From Sphaerochaeta sp. (GTDB taxonomy: Bacteria; Spirochaetota; Spirochaetia; Sphaerochaetales; Sphaerochaetaceae), in assembly GCA_018399495.1 (NCBI GenBank), contig JAGYOG010000020.1, forward strand, positions 1 to 47,668: a stretch of 47,668 bases of DNA, written 5' to 3'. Numbering within the stretch: the first letter of the stretch is position 1; every line of letters begins with the position of its first letter. This document shows, piece by piece, positions 7,663 through 16,959 of the stretch. The position numbers and the translations under genes are program-made. The notes under the pieces were generated by a model that saw only the letters and a program-made list of their open reading frames with translations, was not told where the DNA came from and did no database searches.

Positions 7663-10407
7663 ATGAGAGATAAGATAGATGTACGTGGCAGGTGGCAGGT
7701 GTTCCTTGATGAAGAGGACAGGGGACTTTCCGAGAAGTGGTATGAACCGGCCTCCTTGGAAGGGAAGCATGCCCATTCGATATCGCTTCCTGGCAGTCTT
7801 GAACTTGCCGGTATCGGGAGCCCCATAACCAGCAAGACTGAGTGGGTAGGTTCCCAGTTTGGTAGTGAGTTCCTGGAAGACCCGCTCTATGAGCCATACA
7901 GAGGGGATGATGCCTTTCGCTTCCCCTACTGGCTACAACCCGAAACACGGTATATCGGCCCAGCGTGGTATGTAAAGCATATTACCATTCCAAAGCATAA
8001 CAATAATTCCTGGCAGTTGGTCCTCGAGCGTCCACACTGGGAGACTCGTGTATGGGTGAATGGGGTATTTGTTGGTTCCTGTGACAGCCTGTGTGTTCCA
8101 CACCGCTATGACCTTCCTTCATTGGAAGACGAAGAAATAGTGTTGGTCATTCGTGTTGATAACCGAATGATACACGAGGTAGGGCCCAACGCTCATAGCA
8201 TTTCCGACCAGACCCAAGGACCGTGGAATGGTATTGTTGGGCAATTGGCCCTCCTGCCTGTATCCTCTCTGTCTTTGGGGGAGATCAGTGTAAATTCGAA
8301 CACAAAACGTAATGCTGCACTCTGTACGGTTGGTGTGGAGAATCATGGAAAGCAAGAGGCTTCCGCCACCTTGCAGATAGCGAGAGCAGGAAGAGAATCT
8401 GTTTCCCTCGTAATAAGTGTAAGGCCGGGGATACATACATTCCATATGGAGCTCACTGAGATGCCGCTTTGGGATGAGTACGCGCCAAATCTTGAGGATG
8501 TTCAGGTCCTGCTTTCAGTAGGGGATGCTGTACTTGATGAGAAGTCCTTTCAGATTGGCCTCAGAAGTGTAGAAACAAAAGGAAAACAGATATTTGTAAA
8601 TGGCAAGCAGGTATTCCTCCGTGGAACGGTGGAGTGCTGTGTATTCCCAAAGACCGGACATCCTCCAATGGAGGAGGAGTATTGGGAGTACCTCTTCTCC
8701 CAGAGCAAGGCATATGGGTTGAACCATGTCCGTTTCCACTCCTGGTGCCCACCTGAGGCAGCTTTCAGGGTTGCAGACCGTATGGGATTCTACTTGCAGG
8801 TGGAGTGCCCGATCTGGAAGAACCAGGGAGTGGCTTATGATGAGAACAAGGCATTTGATGATTGGCTCTTTTCTGAGTCAGAAAGGATTGTAGCTGAGTA
8901 TGGAAACCATCCCTCATTCCTCTTCTTTGCCAGTGGGAATGAGCCTGATGGCCGTGATAAGGAAGTACTGGGACTTTGGGCAGCAACATGGAATAAGAAG
9001 GATGCAAGAAGACTGCATACCTCTGCTTCTGGATGGCCTGCCTTGGAAGAGAATGCATATCAGGTAGTACCTGAACCCCGTATACAGGCATGGGGTGAGG
9101 GACTAGATTCCAGAATTAACGCAAAGGCACCTGATACCTGTAGTGATTACACAGCCATCTGTGAGAAGTATCCTGGACCCGTGGTGACCCATGAGATGGG
9201 ACAGTGGTGCGTATTTCCTGACTTCTCTGAGATGAAGGAGTATACGGGGTATTTGAAGCCACGCAATTTTGAGGTTTTTGCCGATATTCTTGCTCGGCGT
9301 GGGCTTACTGACCAAGCAGAGCAGTTTCTGCAAGCCTCCGGGTTCCATCAGGTGCTGTGCTACAAGGAAGAGATGGAAGCAGCCCTGAGGACAGGGAACC
9401 TTGCCGGGGTCCAGTTGTTGGCCCTTACTGACTTCCCTGGGCAGGGAACTGCCCTGGAAGGTGTGTTGAATGCTTTCTGGCAGGAGAAGGGTTACTGTAG
9501 TGGTGAGCAGTTCAGAAGATTCTGTGATGATATTGTCTTGCTTGCCAGACTTCCCAGGCGGTACTATACCGCAGGTGAAACACTGGAGGCAGAGATTGAG
9601 CTGGCAAACTTCGGTCGTGCTTCCCTCGAGCAACCGAAGGTAACTTGGAGCTTAGACGATGAAAAAGGAAACCAGGTACAACGTGGGACCTTCTCCACTG
9701 AGCAAGCTGTAGGTAGGGGATTGCAGCACCTCGCAACCCTCTCTCTGTCCATTCCCGAACTTGTTGCTGCTCAAAAGCTGACTCTCTCTGTTACGTTGGA
9801 GGATCCAAGAAAGGAAAACTCTTGGGATATCTGGGTGTTCCCGAAAGAGGTGGAACTTGAGACAGGGGATGTACTGATAACAGATTGTCTGGATGAGAAG
9901 TGCCGTAAGGCGCTTCTTGAGGGAGGAAAGGTTCTGTTGTTGACATCGGGAGAGTCTAAAGTGGCTTTAGGTTTCTCCTCTGCGTTCTGGAATACCTCTT
10001 GGACTGGTGGGCAGGCACCCCATACCCTTGGGATGGTTGTGGATGCTGGGCATCCAGTTTTTTCCGAATTCCCAACAGAAGACCATAGTGATTGGCAGTG
10101 GTGGGAGCTGGTGCATGGCAGCCGTGCCATGGTCCTTGATGATCTTCCCCATGAGCTGTCTCCCCTGGTCCAGCCGATCGACACGTGGTTCAGGAGTCAC
10201 AAGCTTGGATTGCTGTTTGAGTGCATGATTGGTCCGGGTAAGTTGATGGTCTGTAGTATGGATGTGACCTCTGATCTGGAGCATCGGAGAGTTGCCCGGC
10301 AGATGTACCATGCAATTCTTTCATACATGCAGAGTGGCCAGTTTGCTCCCAAGTGTAATCTTACGCTCGAAGAAATTGCTTCATTGGCACGGAATGAGGA
10401 GAAATGA
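7663..10407 (+). CDS. Glycoside hydrolase family 2 (beta-galactosidase/beta-glucuronidase-like), cytoplasmic
   Basis: A 914-residue GH2 enzyme. ATG 7663 is chosen because AAGGA lies seven bases upstream; an upstream in-frame start at 7636 would sit inside the permease gene. Domains in order are: jelly-roll sugar-binding domain (about 1-200, with GPAWYVKHI and ETRVWVNGVFVG), Ig-like domain (about 200-290), TIM barrel (about 300-600) and an accessory beta region to the end. The likely acid/base is Glu427 in GNEPDG and the likely nucleophile is Glu511 in THEMGQW. There is no signal peptide, so it acts inside the cell on sugars delivered by the adjacent ABC importer. Exact glycosidic specificity (galactoside, glucuronide, mannoside) cannot be read from the sequence. 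Confidence 0.9.
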   Translation: MRDKIDVRGRWQVFLDEEDRGLSEKWYEPASLEGKHAHSISLPGSLELAGIGSPITSKTEWVGSQFGSEFLEDPLYEPYRGDDAFRFPYWLQPETRYIGPAWYVKHITIPKHNNNSWQLVLERPHWETRVWVNGVFVGSCDSLCVPHRYDLPSLEDEEIVLVIRVDNRMIHEVGPNAHSISDQTQGPWNGIVGQLALLPVSSLSLGEISVNSNTKRNAALCTVGVENHGKQEASATLQIARAGRESVSLVISVRPGIHTFHMELTEMPLWDEYAPNLEDVQVLLSVGDAVLDEKSFQIGLRSVETKGKQIFVNGKQVFLRGTVECCVFPKTGHPPMEEEYWEYLFSQSKAYGLNHVRFHSWCPPEAAFRVADRMGFYLQVECPIWKNQGVAYDENKAFDDWLFSESERIVAEYGNHPSFLFFASGNEPDGRDKEVLGLWAATWNKKDARRLHTSASGWPALEENAYQVVPEPRIQAWGEGLDSRINAKAPDTCSDYTAICEKYPGPVVTHEMGQWCVFPDFSEMKEYTGYLKPRNFEVFADILARRGLTDQAEQFLQASGFHQVLCYKEEMEAALRTGNLAGVQLLALTDFPGQGTALEGVLNAFWQEKGYCSGEQFRRFCDDIVLLARLPRRYYTAGETLEAEIELANFGRASLEQPKVTWSLDDEKGNQVQRGTFSTEQAVGRGLQHLATLSLSIPELVAAQKLTLSVTLEDPRKENSWDIWVFPKEVELETGDVLITDCLDEKCRKALLEGGKVLLLTSGESKVALGFSSAFWNTSWTGGQAPHTLGMVVDAGHPVFSEFPTEDHSDWQWWELVHGSRAMVLDDLPHELSPLVQPIDTWFRSHKLGLLFECMIGPGKLMVCSMDVTSDLEHRRVARQMYHAILSYMQSGQFAPKCNLTLEEIASLARNEEK

Positions 10408-10408
10408 G

Positions 10409-11428
10409 ATGATGAAGGCAGCAGTTCTCTACGGAAAAAAAGACTTACGTCTGGAACAGGTTCCTGTACCAGAACGGAAAGAACATGAGGTCCTGGTCCA
10501 GATCCTGGCCAATGGCCTTTGTGGATCGGACATCCACTTCTTTACTGAGGGAAAACTTGGCCCCTTTGTGGTTGACGAGCCGTATATACCAGGCCACGAA
10601 GCAGTAGGAAAGGTGGTGGAAGGCCCTGGGTTTTCTGTAGGTGAGCTGGTGGTTATCGAGCCAGGTATTCCCTGTGGGAAGTGTGAGTTCTGTCGTAGTG
10701 GTCGCTATAACCTTTGCCCTGATGTGGTGTTTCTTTCTGCTCCTCCTGTCAATGGGACATTCGCTGAATATGTTGCCATCGATGGTTCCCTGTTGCACAG
10801 GCTCCCTGACGGGGTGTCGTTGGAAGAGGGTGCGTTGGTTGAGCCCTTGTCGGTTGGCATGCAGGCCTGTAACCGTGCTGGGTTAAGGCCGGGCTCTTCT
10901 GTGGCCATCGTGGGTTCCGGCCCGATTGGTTTGATCACTATGCTGGTTGCCCGTTCTTTTGGGGCAAGCAAGGTATACATGATTGATGTGTTCGATTCTA
11001 GACTGACAAAAGCGAAGGAACTGGGGGCCGATGGTGTGATTCATGCAGGGAAGGAATCAACAACTGAACAGATTCATTCCTTAACCCATGGAAGAGGTGT
11101 TGATGTAGTGTTCGATACCTCAGGCTCCAGCAAGGGAGCCTCCTCCACGCCGTTTTTAGCTAAACGGGGTGGAGTGGTTGTCCTGGTCGGTTGGCCAGAG
11201 GTAGCCTCATTCCCGTTTTCAATGGAGACAGTCATCGAGAAAGAGCTGGATGTCAGGGGAGTGAACCGATACTGCAATACTTTTGGCCCAGTACTGTCTC
11301 TCTTGGCTTCCAAGGCTTTCTCAGTTGAAGGTATCATCTCCCACCGATTCCCCTTCGACCAGGTAGTGGAGGCTTTTATCTTCGCCTCTGAGCATAGGGA
11401 GAGGTCAACAAGTGTGGTGATTGGGTAA
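10409..11428 (+). CDS. Zinc-dependent medium-chain alcohol/polyol dehydrogenase
   Basis: A 339-residue MDR protein of the sorbitol/threonine dehydrogenase type. I chose ATG 10409, with GAGGA eight bases upstream; ATG 10412 is the alternative. Catalytic zinc motifs GLCGSDIHFF and GHEAVGKVV are present, as is the structural zinc cluster C-x2-C-x2-C-x7-C (CGKCEFCRSGRYNLC). A Rossmann motif reads VGSGPIGLITMLVARSFGAS. It follows the GH2 gene by one base, so it is in the same operon. It probably oxidises or reduces the sugar or polyol released by the glycosidase using NAD(P). The substrate is unknown. Confidence 0.9.
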   Translation: MMKAAVLYGKKDLRLEQVPVPERKEHEVLVQILANGLCGSDIHFFTEGKLGPFVVDEPYIPGHEAVGKVVEGPGFSVGELVVIEPGIPCGKCEFCRSGRYNLCPDVVFLSAPPVNGTFAEYVAIDGSLLHRLPDGVSLEEGALVEPLSVGMQACNRAGLRPGSSVAIVGSGPIGLITMLVARSFGASKVYMIDVFDSRLTKAKELGADGVIHAGKESTTEQIHSLTHGRGVDVVFDTSGSSKGASSTPFLAKRGGVVVLVGWPEVASFPFSMETVIEKELDVRGVNRYCNTFGPVLSLLASKAFSVEGIISHRFPFDQVVEAFIFASEHRERSTSVVIG

Positions 11429-11548
11429 CAATATAACCATCATGATAAAATTAGGAGTAATTTGAATCTCTGATTGCAATTTATAGGGTAGCATCACAGA
11501 AAGTCCAACTTTTTCGTCCGCACCCCCGTGGGAAAGTTTAGACTGACT

Positions 11549-11571
11549 CTAACACCCTTTATGGGTGTTAG
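11549..11571 (+). terminator. Stem-loop downstream of the glycoside operon
   Basis: A perfect 9-bp stem, CTAACACCC and GGGTGTTAG around TTTAT, lies 120 bases after the dehydrogenase stop. No T-run follows. It may be a weak terminator or an edge feature of the decayed island that begins here. A shorter AACTTT/AAAGTT pair flanks 11508-11538. Confidence 0.4.
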
Positions 11572-11600
11572 CTTGTGCAAACAACGCTCATCAATTATAC

Positions 11601-11940
11601 CTAATTGAATCTCAGCTTTATAGCGACAATAATATCCATGTTCAAGCCCCAGATCATATCAGTAGCTCGTTCTCCCTCATGATATACTTTCCCATGTTTG
11701 CGATAAAATTGTTTAAGGTTGTTTCCATTTCCTTCACGGGGTATTGCTTGGTTTGGAGCTTCTAGATAGTTGATACCTTCCATATCATAGAAGAAGTCTT
11801 CAATCATAGCACGAGGCCAAATCAATAACCTCCACGTTCTTTCCCTTTAATTTTCTTCGTAACCTTGATGTCTCCTTCATGGAATTTTGTAATATCTTCA
11901 TGCGGAGAGTCTGTGTCCTCCAACTAAAAAGGCTGATCCA
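11601..11940 (-). pseudogene. Unrecognised decayed coding remnant
   Basis: On the minus strand a 74-codon frame (11825-11601) ends in LNMDIIVAIKLRFN. A different upstream frame, reading about DSPHEDITKFHEGDIKV, appears to join it through a frameshift near 11830. The composition looks protein-like, but I do not recognise the family. No ribosome site or complete frame is visible. It sits at the left edge of the IS relic region and is probably a fragment of a lost gene. The rest of 11830-12206 holds nothing else I can support. Confidence 0.3.
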
Positions 11941-12206
11941 TTTTGATACCAGAATGCTTTTTCTTACAACACCTTCTTAGAAAATTAGGTTAACGAAAGT
12001 ATCAGAAAACCTATTTCCCTGACTGTTTTCCAAGCAAATCATCCTGCCCTCTCTCAAAATCTGGTCCAGCCAGGTTTCCTGCTTTCTCCAACCAAAACCC
12101 CATTTTTATACCAAAAATCCTGTTTCCGTCTGTTTTCTTGCCAAAAGCCAGCTATCTCCTGTGCCATAATTAGGTATACGGTAGGTAACGAAACAGGAGG
12201 GAGTTT

Positions 12207-13703
12207 ATGAGCATATTCCAGTTCCCTGAGGACATCAGGGCTCTCAAGCCGAAAGGCACCATGGTGAAGGCTATCCAAGAATGGGTTACTATGTACACCT
12301 GCACCAACCTGAAGGGTGAGGATGGCAGAGTGGCGCCTCAAGATGGGAAGTGTCTGTATCAACGGCATCAGGAGGTCGGCTTCATCCCGAACGACAACTT
12401 CTGCACCGAGGAGAAGATCTCTGTCGTCAGTATGGCCAGTATGCGATTGCCTATATGAGGCATCGAAGTGTGTGCTTGCGGAACTGAAGGTGTTCTTCAA
12501 CCCCTGGACGCCACCCGGATATACTCGCTGTCCCTGCTCTTCATGGTCAACACACAGGCCTGAAGAACATCAGCGAGATATTCCTCCAGAGCTACCTTTC
12601 TGTCGGGTACCCGACAGGTCTCGATGAGCTATGGTATCCTTTCGTCTCTCCCTCGATGCGCTTGGGAGGAGGGAGGATGAGCGCTGCAGTACCAGCAGCA
12701 CCTGTTGGACAAGTCCTACAAGATAGCCATAGACGGGCATTGCATCGAGTCCCTATTCACATGAGAACGACCTTGCCCAGTACGGTAACAAGTACAGGAC
12801 GACAGGGAGATGCAGATCAATGTCCTCATGGCTTACGACTAGGCACTTACAAGCCTGTGCTCGCGAGGATGTATCCGGGGAAGCACTGGTCAGCTAAGAC
12901 CGGCAATGAAGGACCGATGGGTTCCTTTGTATTCAAGGGGAAGCTGATCATCGCAGACAGGGGCTTCTATTCCCTCGAGAACCTGGCTCTGTTCACCGGC
13001 AACGGCAACCAGTACATCCCTCTCGAGAACCTCCTTGAATACAAGGCAGTCAAAGACAACCTCGACTACAAGAGGAGCTTCATCTACCGCACCAATAAGA
13101 AGATGCACCCCATCTTCTACTGGGGGCCCGGAAACTGCAGGGGAAGACGGATCCAGGGTCATCTGTACAAGGACATGGTGGGTCTGCGGAAGAGGGAGGC
13201 ATTGGGAAGAGGATCGGGACATCCAAGAAGTACGCCCGAACGGCTTGAGGCACTGAAAGTCTCCTTCGGGGTTTTATCCTCAAGACCTCCTTGCCAATGA
13301 CACTGCCAAAGGGAATCCTATGCCTCTACAAGCAAAGATGGGGCATTGAGAGCTATTTTGACCTTGTGAAGAACAAGGGATGGGACAGGCCTTGTGTTTC
13401 AGGACTACTATGGGCCAGGGACTCGCCTTCATCATCTCATCACAGGGCAAATTGAGCAGGCCTTCAGGTCTGCATGCCCTAGATACCGGCAAGACACCGG
13501 ATGACATCCTCTTGGAAGCTAGGGGAGTGAAGATTAAGAAGAAGAACGCGATATCTGGGAAGCCGCCAATTACAACAAAACTCATCGAACTTTTCACACT
13601 CTTCAAGTGCCCTCTTGTTGGCGATTTACAGCTCGTTACACTAATTTTCTCAATTGTTATGTTACAAGAATTATTGAACCAATCAGCTGAGTGTGCTACC
13701 TAA
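12207..13703 (+). pseudogene. IS4-superfamily transposase relic (multiply frameshifted)
   Basis: Starts at ATG 12207 after GGAGGG, with MSIFQFPEDIRALKPKGTMV, then breaks into several frames. Recognisable pieces in order are an AIDGH segment near 12730 (first catalytic Asp), KLIIADRGFYSLENLALFTG near 12940 (second Asp), and LYKQRWGIESYFDLVKNK near 13330. The last matches the IS4 signature Y-x2-R-x3-E-x6-K. A C-terminal piece (GVKIKKKNAISGKPPITTKL) lies near 13530. Full-length relatives are about 500-550 residues. At least three frame breaks make it dead. I could not find terminal inverted repeats. The right end abuts or truncates the minus-strand relic at 13700-13912. Confidence 0.8.
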
Positions 13704-13912
13704 TTATTGTTTTAACGGAATTCATACGAATGATTACAGAATGGGAATCAGAAATTGACTCTGAAATTAACTCGTTGACTTCATCATCAAAGCTGACTGA
13801 GAATGAAAATTCTGGGTGTTTTCCGCTAAATTGGCTGATAAGAATCTCATAAAATGTTTATTCAGTATCTCCTTCGAAGATGAACGCAACACCACTTGTA
13901 TAAGGATTTCAT
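13700..13912 (-). pseudogene. TOPRIM/RloB-like partner of the AAA ATPase, remnant
   Basis: From a minus-strand ATG at 13912 (after AAGGAAC), one frameshift after MKSLYK and one in-frame stop interrupt a readable chain: GVAFIFEGDTE, stop, TFYEILISQFSGKHPEF, then FSVSFDDEVNELISESISD. The hydrophobic-FEGxTExxFY pattern resembles the start of TOPRIM or RloB-type nuclease partners that follow OLD-like ATPases. Only about 70 codons survive before a stop at 13700, next to the transposase relic, which probably cut it off. The family call is inference. Confidence 0.45.
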
Positions 13913-13919
13913 GTTCCTT

Positions 13920-15181
13920 AACCCTTGATATATTTTGAGGATGTAATTGGACTTGGAATCGCCAGACATCAAGTCAAACAGATACTCACCTATTGAGAGT
14001 CAAGATCTTGGGATATTGACTAACGACTTGCTCTGGTCTTGGCAATGCTCTGGAGAGAAGCAAGCCCTGTGTCGTCAGGAATGCCAATATGAATATTTCT
14101 CCAATTTTACGTATTGGACAAGATAGGGAGAGTGGCTTGTGATAATCAAAGAAATGTCTCCTAGATACTCGTTTAGTTCCAGGGTTTGCTTCATGAGTCT
14201 TGGATGGATACTGGTCTCCAGTTCTTCAATGCCTATAACGTGAGTAGTCGAATTGCTGGAGAATAGGATGAGCCATAATCCAGAATAGCCGCTTTGTCCC
14301 TGCTGACAACATAGTGATATCAAGTGGTTGATTCATATGCTTGTACGTTACAAAGATTTTCTGAATCTCATTCTTCCATTTGGAGGGTGACTGCATTGGT
14401 AGTATACTTCACTTCGTTTTCCATTGCATGCATTTTCAAACAACTCATCAGTGGATCAAATTTTTCACCTCGATATCATCTTATTTCAGATCAAGTGTAA
14501 CGTACTCTTTTTTTAAAATAATGCAAATCTATCACATGTGGAAGGCATTGAAGTAATTGGATATATTTATGTCAGAGAGGGAGTCATATGAATCACTCAT
14601 TTCAAGTGACTATCCATATCAGGAATACCAGTAATAAGGAGAATGTTTTATCCAAGCTGAGCGCTGAGGCATAGGCAATGTCATCAATAGAGGACAAGGT
14701 ATCAACAACAAGCTGATATGGAAAGCCTAAAATGATATTTCTAAAAGCATTTGTGGATTTCGCTTTTCGATAACGTCCTTCATTTCTCTTCAGGTATTTT
14801 GTATATTTTACGCTCTCGGTTTCTCTCATTTCCAACCATTCATCGACAATCCGTTGCCCAGAAGCATCATGCGGAACCGGGTGAAGAAAATCCATACCGT
14901 ACATGTATTGATACTCACCCAAAGAAGGTTCATGGAACTCAACCTCAAATAGAAAAGGGTCGGCTGCAGGAATACGGATTCAGAGGTATTCCTTTTACCC
15001 ATGATGTCATCTTCTTACGGCTTTTCTCACCAGCCTCCAAGAATGATAAAGCAAGTCAATTCCTTGGAGGATATTGGACTTGCCATAATTATTCGGAGAA
15101 ATCAGCGCTGTTATACGATTAAACTCAGTCGTGTCTGTTTAGATTTTTAAATCCTCCAATGTATGCTTTTATTTTCATCAT
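13920..15181 (-). pseudogene. AAA/OLD-type ATPase relic 1
   Basis: Starts at ATG 15181 after AGGAAG. It reads MMKIKAYIGGFKNLNRHD, then a frame break, then ALISPNNYGKSNILQGIDLL, a Walker A region like the N-terminus of AAA_15/AAA_21 SMC-like ATPases. Later pieces near 14240-14100 give IGIEELETSIHPRLMKQ (Walker B and signature) and LIITSHSPYLVQYV (H-loop). A C-terminal segment near 13960 reads GEYLFDL. Multiple frameshifts separate them, so the gene is dead. Such ATPases are paired with nucleases in phage-defence cassettes. Here the following remnant could be that partner. Confidence 0.75.
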
Positions 15182-15189
15182 TATCTTCC

Positions 15190-15480
15190 TTATTGCAATC
15201 GTATTGAACCATTTAGTGTGAATATATTTAAAAAATAACAATATATCTCGAGCAAAAAACATATCCAAAAAGCATTAAAAAGATATAACTTGAGAATATT
15301 CTGAGTATCAGATACTTCGCCTATTGTACCATGCTTGTGTTGTAGTACTACAAGCTTTTTAACAGTGAAAGATTCTGTGATCGAGCAGATTGTTTCCTTT
15401 GCTACCCCAGTGCCATTTCTTGGCTGGAACAATCTCTGTAGAAGGGACTCACTCTTGCCATCATGCTGTTTCTTACTCAT
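15190..15480 (-). CDS. Small unrecognised ORF between ATPase relics, probably also a fragment
   Basis: A 96-codon minus-strand frame starts MSKKQHDGKSESLLQRLFQP, directly behind the end of ATPase relic 2 and nine bases before relic 1. The position is where an RloB-like or other partner gene is often found, and the basic start with KETICSITE is faintly compatible. The C-terminal third is low-complexity and hydrophobic and may be out of the original frame. I do not recognise the product. It is more likely a gene fragment than a working gene. Confidence 0.3.
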   Translation of the reverse strand: MSKKQHDGKSESLLQRLFQPRNGTGVAKETICSITESFTVKKLVVLQHKHGTIGEVSDTQNILKLYLFNAFWICFLLEIYCYFLNIFTLNGSIRLQ

Positions 15481-15489
15481 AGGGGCTGA

Positions 15490-16760
15490 TTCCCCTCAGC
15501 CACCTTGAAATCGGAAAGATTATCTTGATTGCTATTCCAACGATGGAATGGCACCATATTTCCCGAGGAGATAATTCTTTTCATAATGCTCACATCTTTA
15601 CGAATCTTGGTGCCGCATCCGGTTTGAAGTCCGCGAGAGAGTAGAGATTTTCTCCCACTGTGCTTTTGCAGTAAACCAGATCGTCATGGGCTCTTGTTTG
15701 AAAGATGCCACGTATCATGTGTTGTGAAGATTAACTGAGCATGATTTGGATTGGTGCTGAATCTAGAAATAATCGCGAGATACGGACAAGAAGCAATGGA
15801 TGTAATCTGGAATTTAATTCATCGACAAAGAGAACCGTCCCATGTTCCAAAACATTCATGAGAACAGGGTAGAGAGAAAACATTTTAATGGTACCAACGC
15901 TCTCCTGTTGTAGCCCGATTCCGATTAAATCATCACTATCAACTGCTTGGTGTAATGATTCAATATGAATACGTTTTGGAGAGTCATCTTCTTCTGAAGG
16001 AAGTTCTTCAATTTTGAACCCTTTTATTGATTCATCGAATGAGGCAAAGAATTGTAGTACTCGATCTTGGATTTCCTTTCTCTAAAGTTGATTGGGAGTC
16101 TGGCAAAGGAAAAGTTTTCGCCAGGGTCTCCATAGTCAGTGGTTTCACATAGGTAGAACCATTGTGCGATTGTTTAACGCTCTTCACCTTTAGTTTATTA
16201 CCCAAAGTGACCAATGCCTCTGGCTCTAACGCTGTAAGCAAGTTGTTTGTATCAGTCTTTGTAAGTCCGGAGAAATCATTTTCTTTCTCTATTCACCTTC
16301 TTATCTATAGAGAACAATCTTGCTTTTCTTGCAGTCTTAGCCTTCTCGTTCAACCACTCTTCAACGATCCCTTTTCGTCAACTGAAAAGCCGTAGTTGTA
16401 GGTTTTTAAGGTACTGGGAATAATACAATATACTTCAAAGGTAACAGGCTCCATATTCTGTGTAGTCCAGGCAAAACGAGGAGGTTGTGGGAAATTTGAG
16501 GACTCATCAGATGTTTCGCTGTATCAGAAGACCCCCATATTGAAAGAACTAACTATAAGGTGTCGCATATAGGAAAAGGCTTTGGCCACATTTGATTTCC
16601 ACTTGCGTTTGCCCAAATATTGCACTTTAACAAGGTATGCTTCTCATCTGCCAGTTACACACATGGTGTGAAAGTTCAAGCCAGTAGCTGAAAGATCAAG
16701 AAAGCGTAGCACCTCTTTGTGAAAAGATTTATAATTAGAGAAGTGAATTGTAATAACATT
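15490..16760 (-). pseudogene. AAA (AAA_21/AbiLi-like) ATPase relic 2
   Basis: Minus-strand pieces in several frames line up in the order expected of an AAA_21 ATPase. They are ITIHFSNYKSFHKEVLRFLD near 16750, KSNVAKAFSYMRHLIVSSFN near 16580, GTIKMFSLYPVLMNVLEHGT near 15880, VLFVDELNSRLHPLLL near 15820 (Walker B) and LIFTTHDTWHL near 15730. The Walker A segment just before KSNVAKAF has decayed (YLGKRKWKS), and stops and frameshifts are frequent. No start codon survives at the expected position. It is non-functional and is the first gene of a minus-strand array that also contains relic 1. Confidence 0.7.
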
Positions 16761-16959
16761 GTGGTAGTTCCTCCATGTATGTACTATGCACCCAAATAGT
16801 GTATAAATCAACATAAAATTGAGAATATATCTCAAATATTTGTGTATTATGTTTGAAGTGAGGTAAAACAGCTGATGCTTTCCATCTTGCTGAAAACCCA
16901 AATTCCAAGTTTTGTAGCTTATGAGGCTGAGGAATCAGTCTCGAACGGATCCTCATCCC

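Noticed and set aside
9103-9633. 176-codon minus-strand frame inside the GH2 gene
   Set aside because: It is antisense to the TIM-barrel region, which carries the catalytic Glu residues. The frame has no start signal or family features.
12005-12150. Two similar TTTCC..CTGTTTTC stretches before the left transposase relic as IS ends
   Set aside because: They are direct rather than inverted, imperfect, and have no matching copy at the right end of the relic.
12054-12500. 148-codon minus-strand frame at the left IS relic
   Set aside because: It overlaps the plus-strand transposase start, which has a ribosome site and family sequence.
16644-16901. 85-codon minus-strand frame as a real small gene
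   Set aside because: Its C-terminal half is the N-terminus of ATPase relic 2, and the upstream half has no ribosome site or family resemblance.
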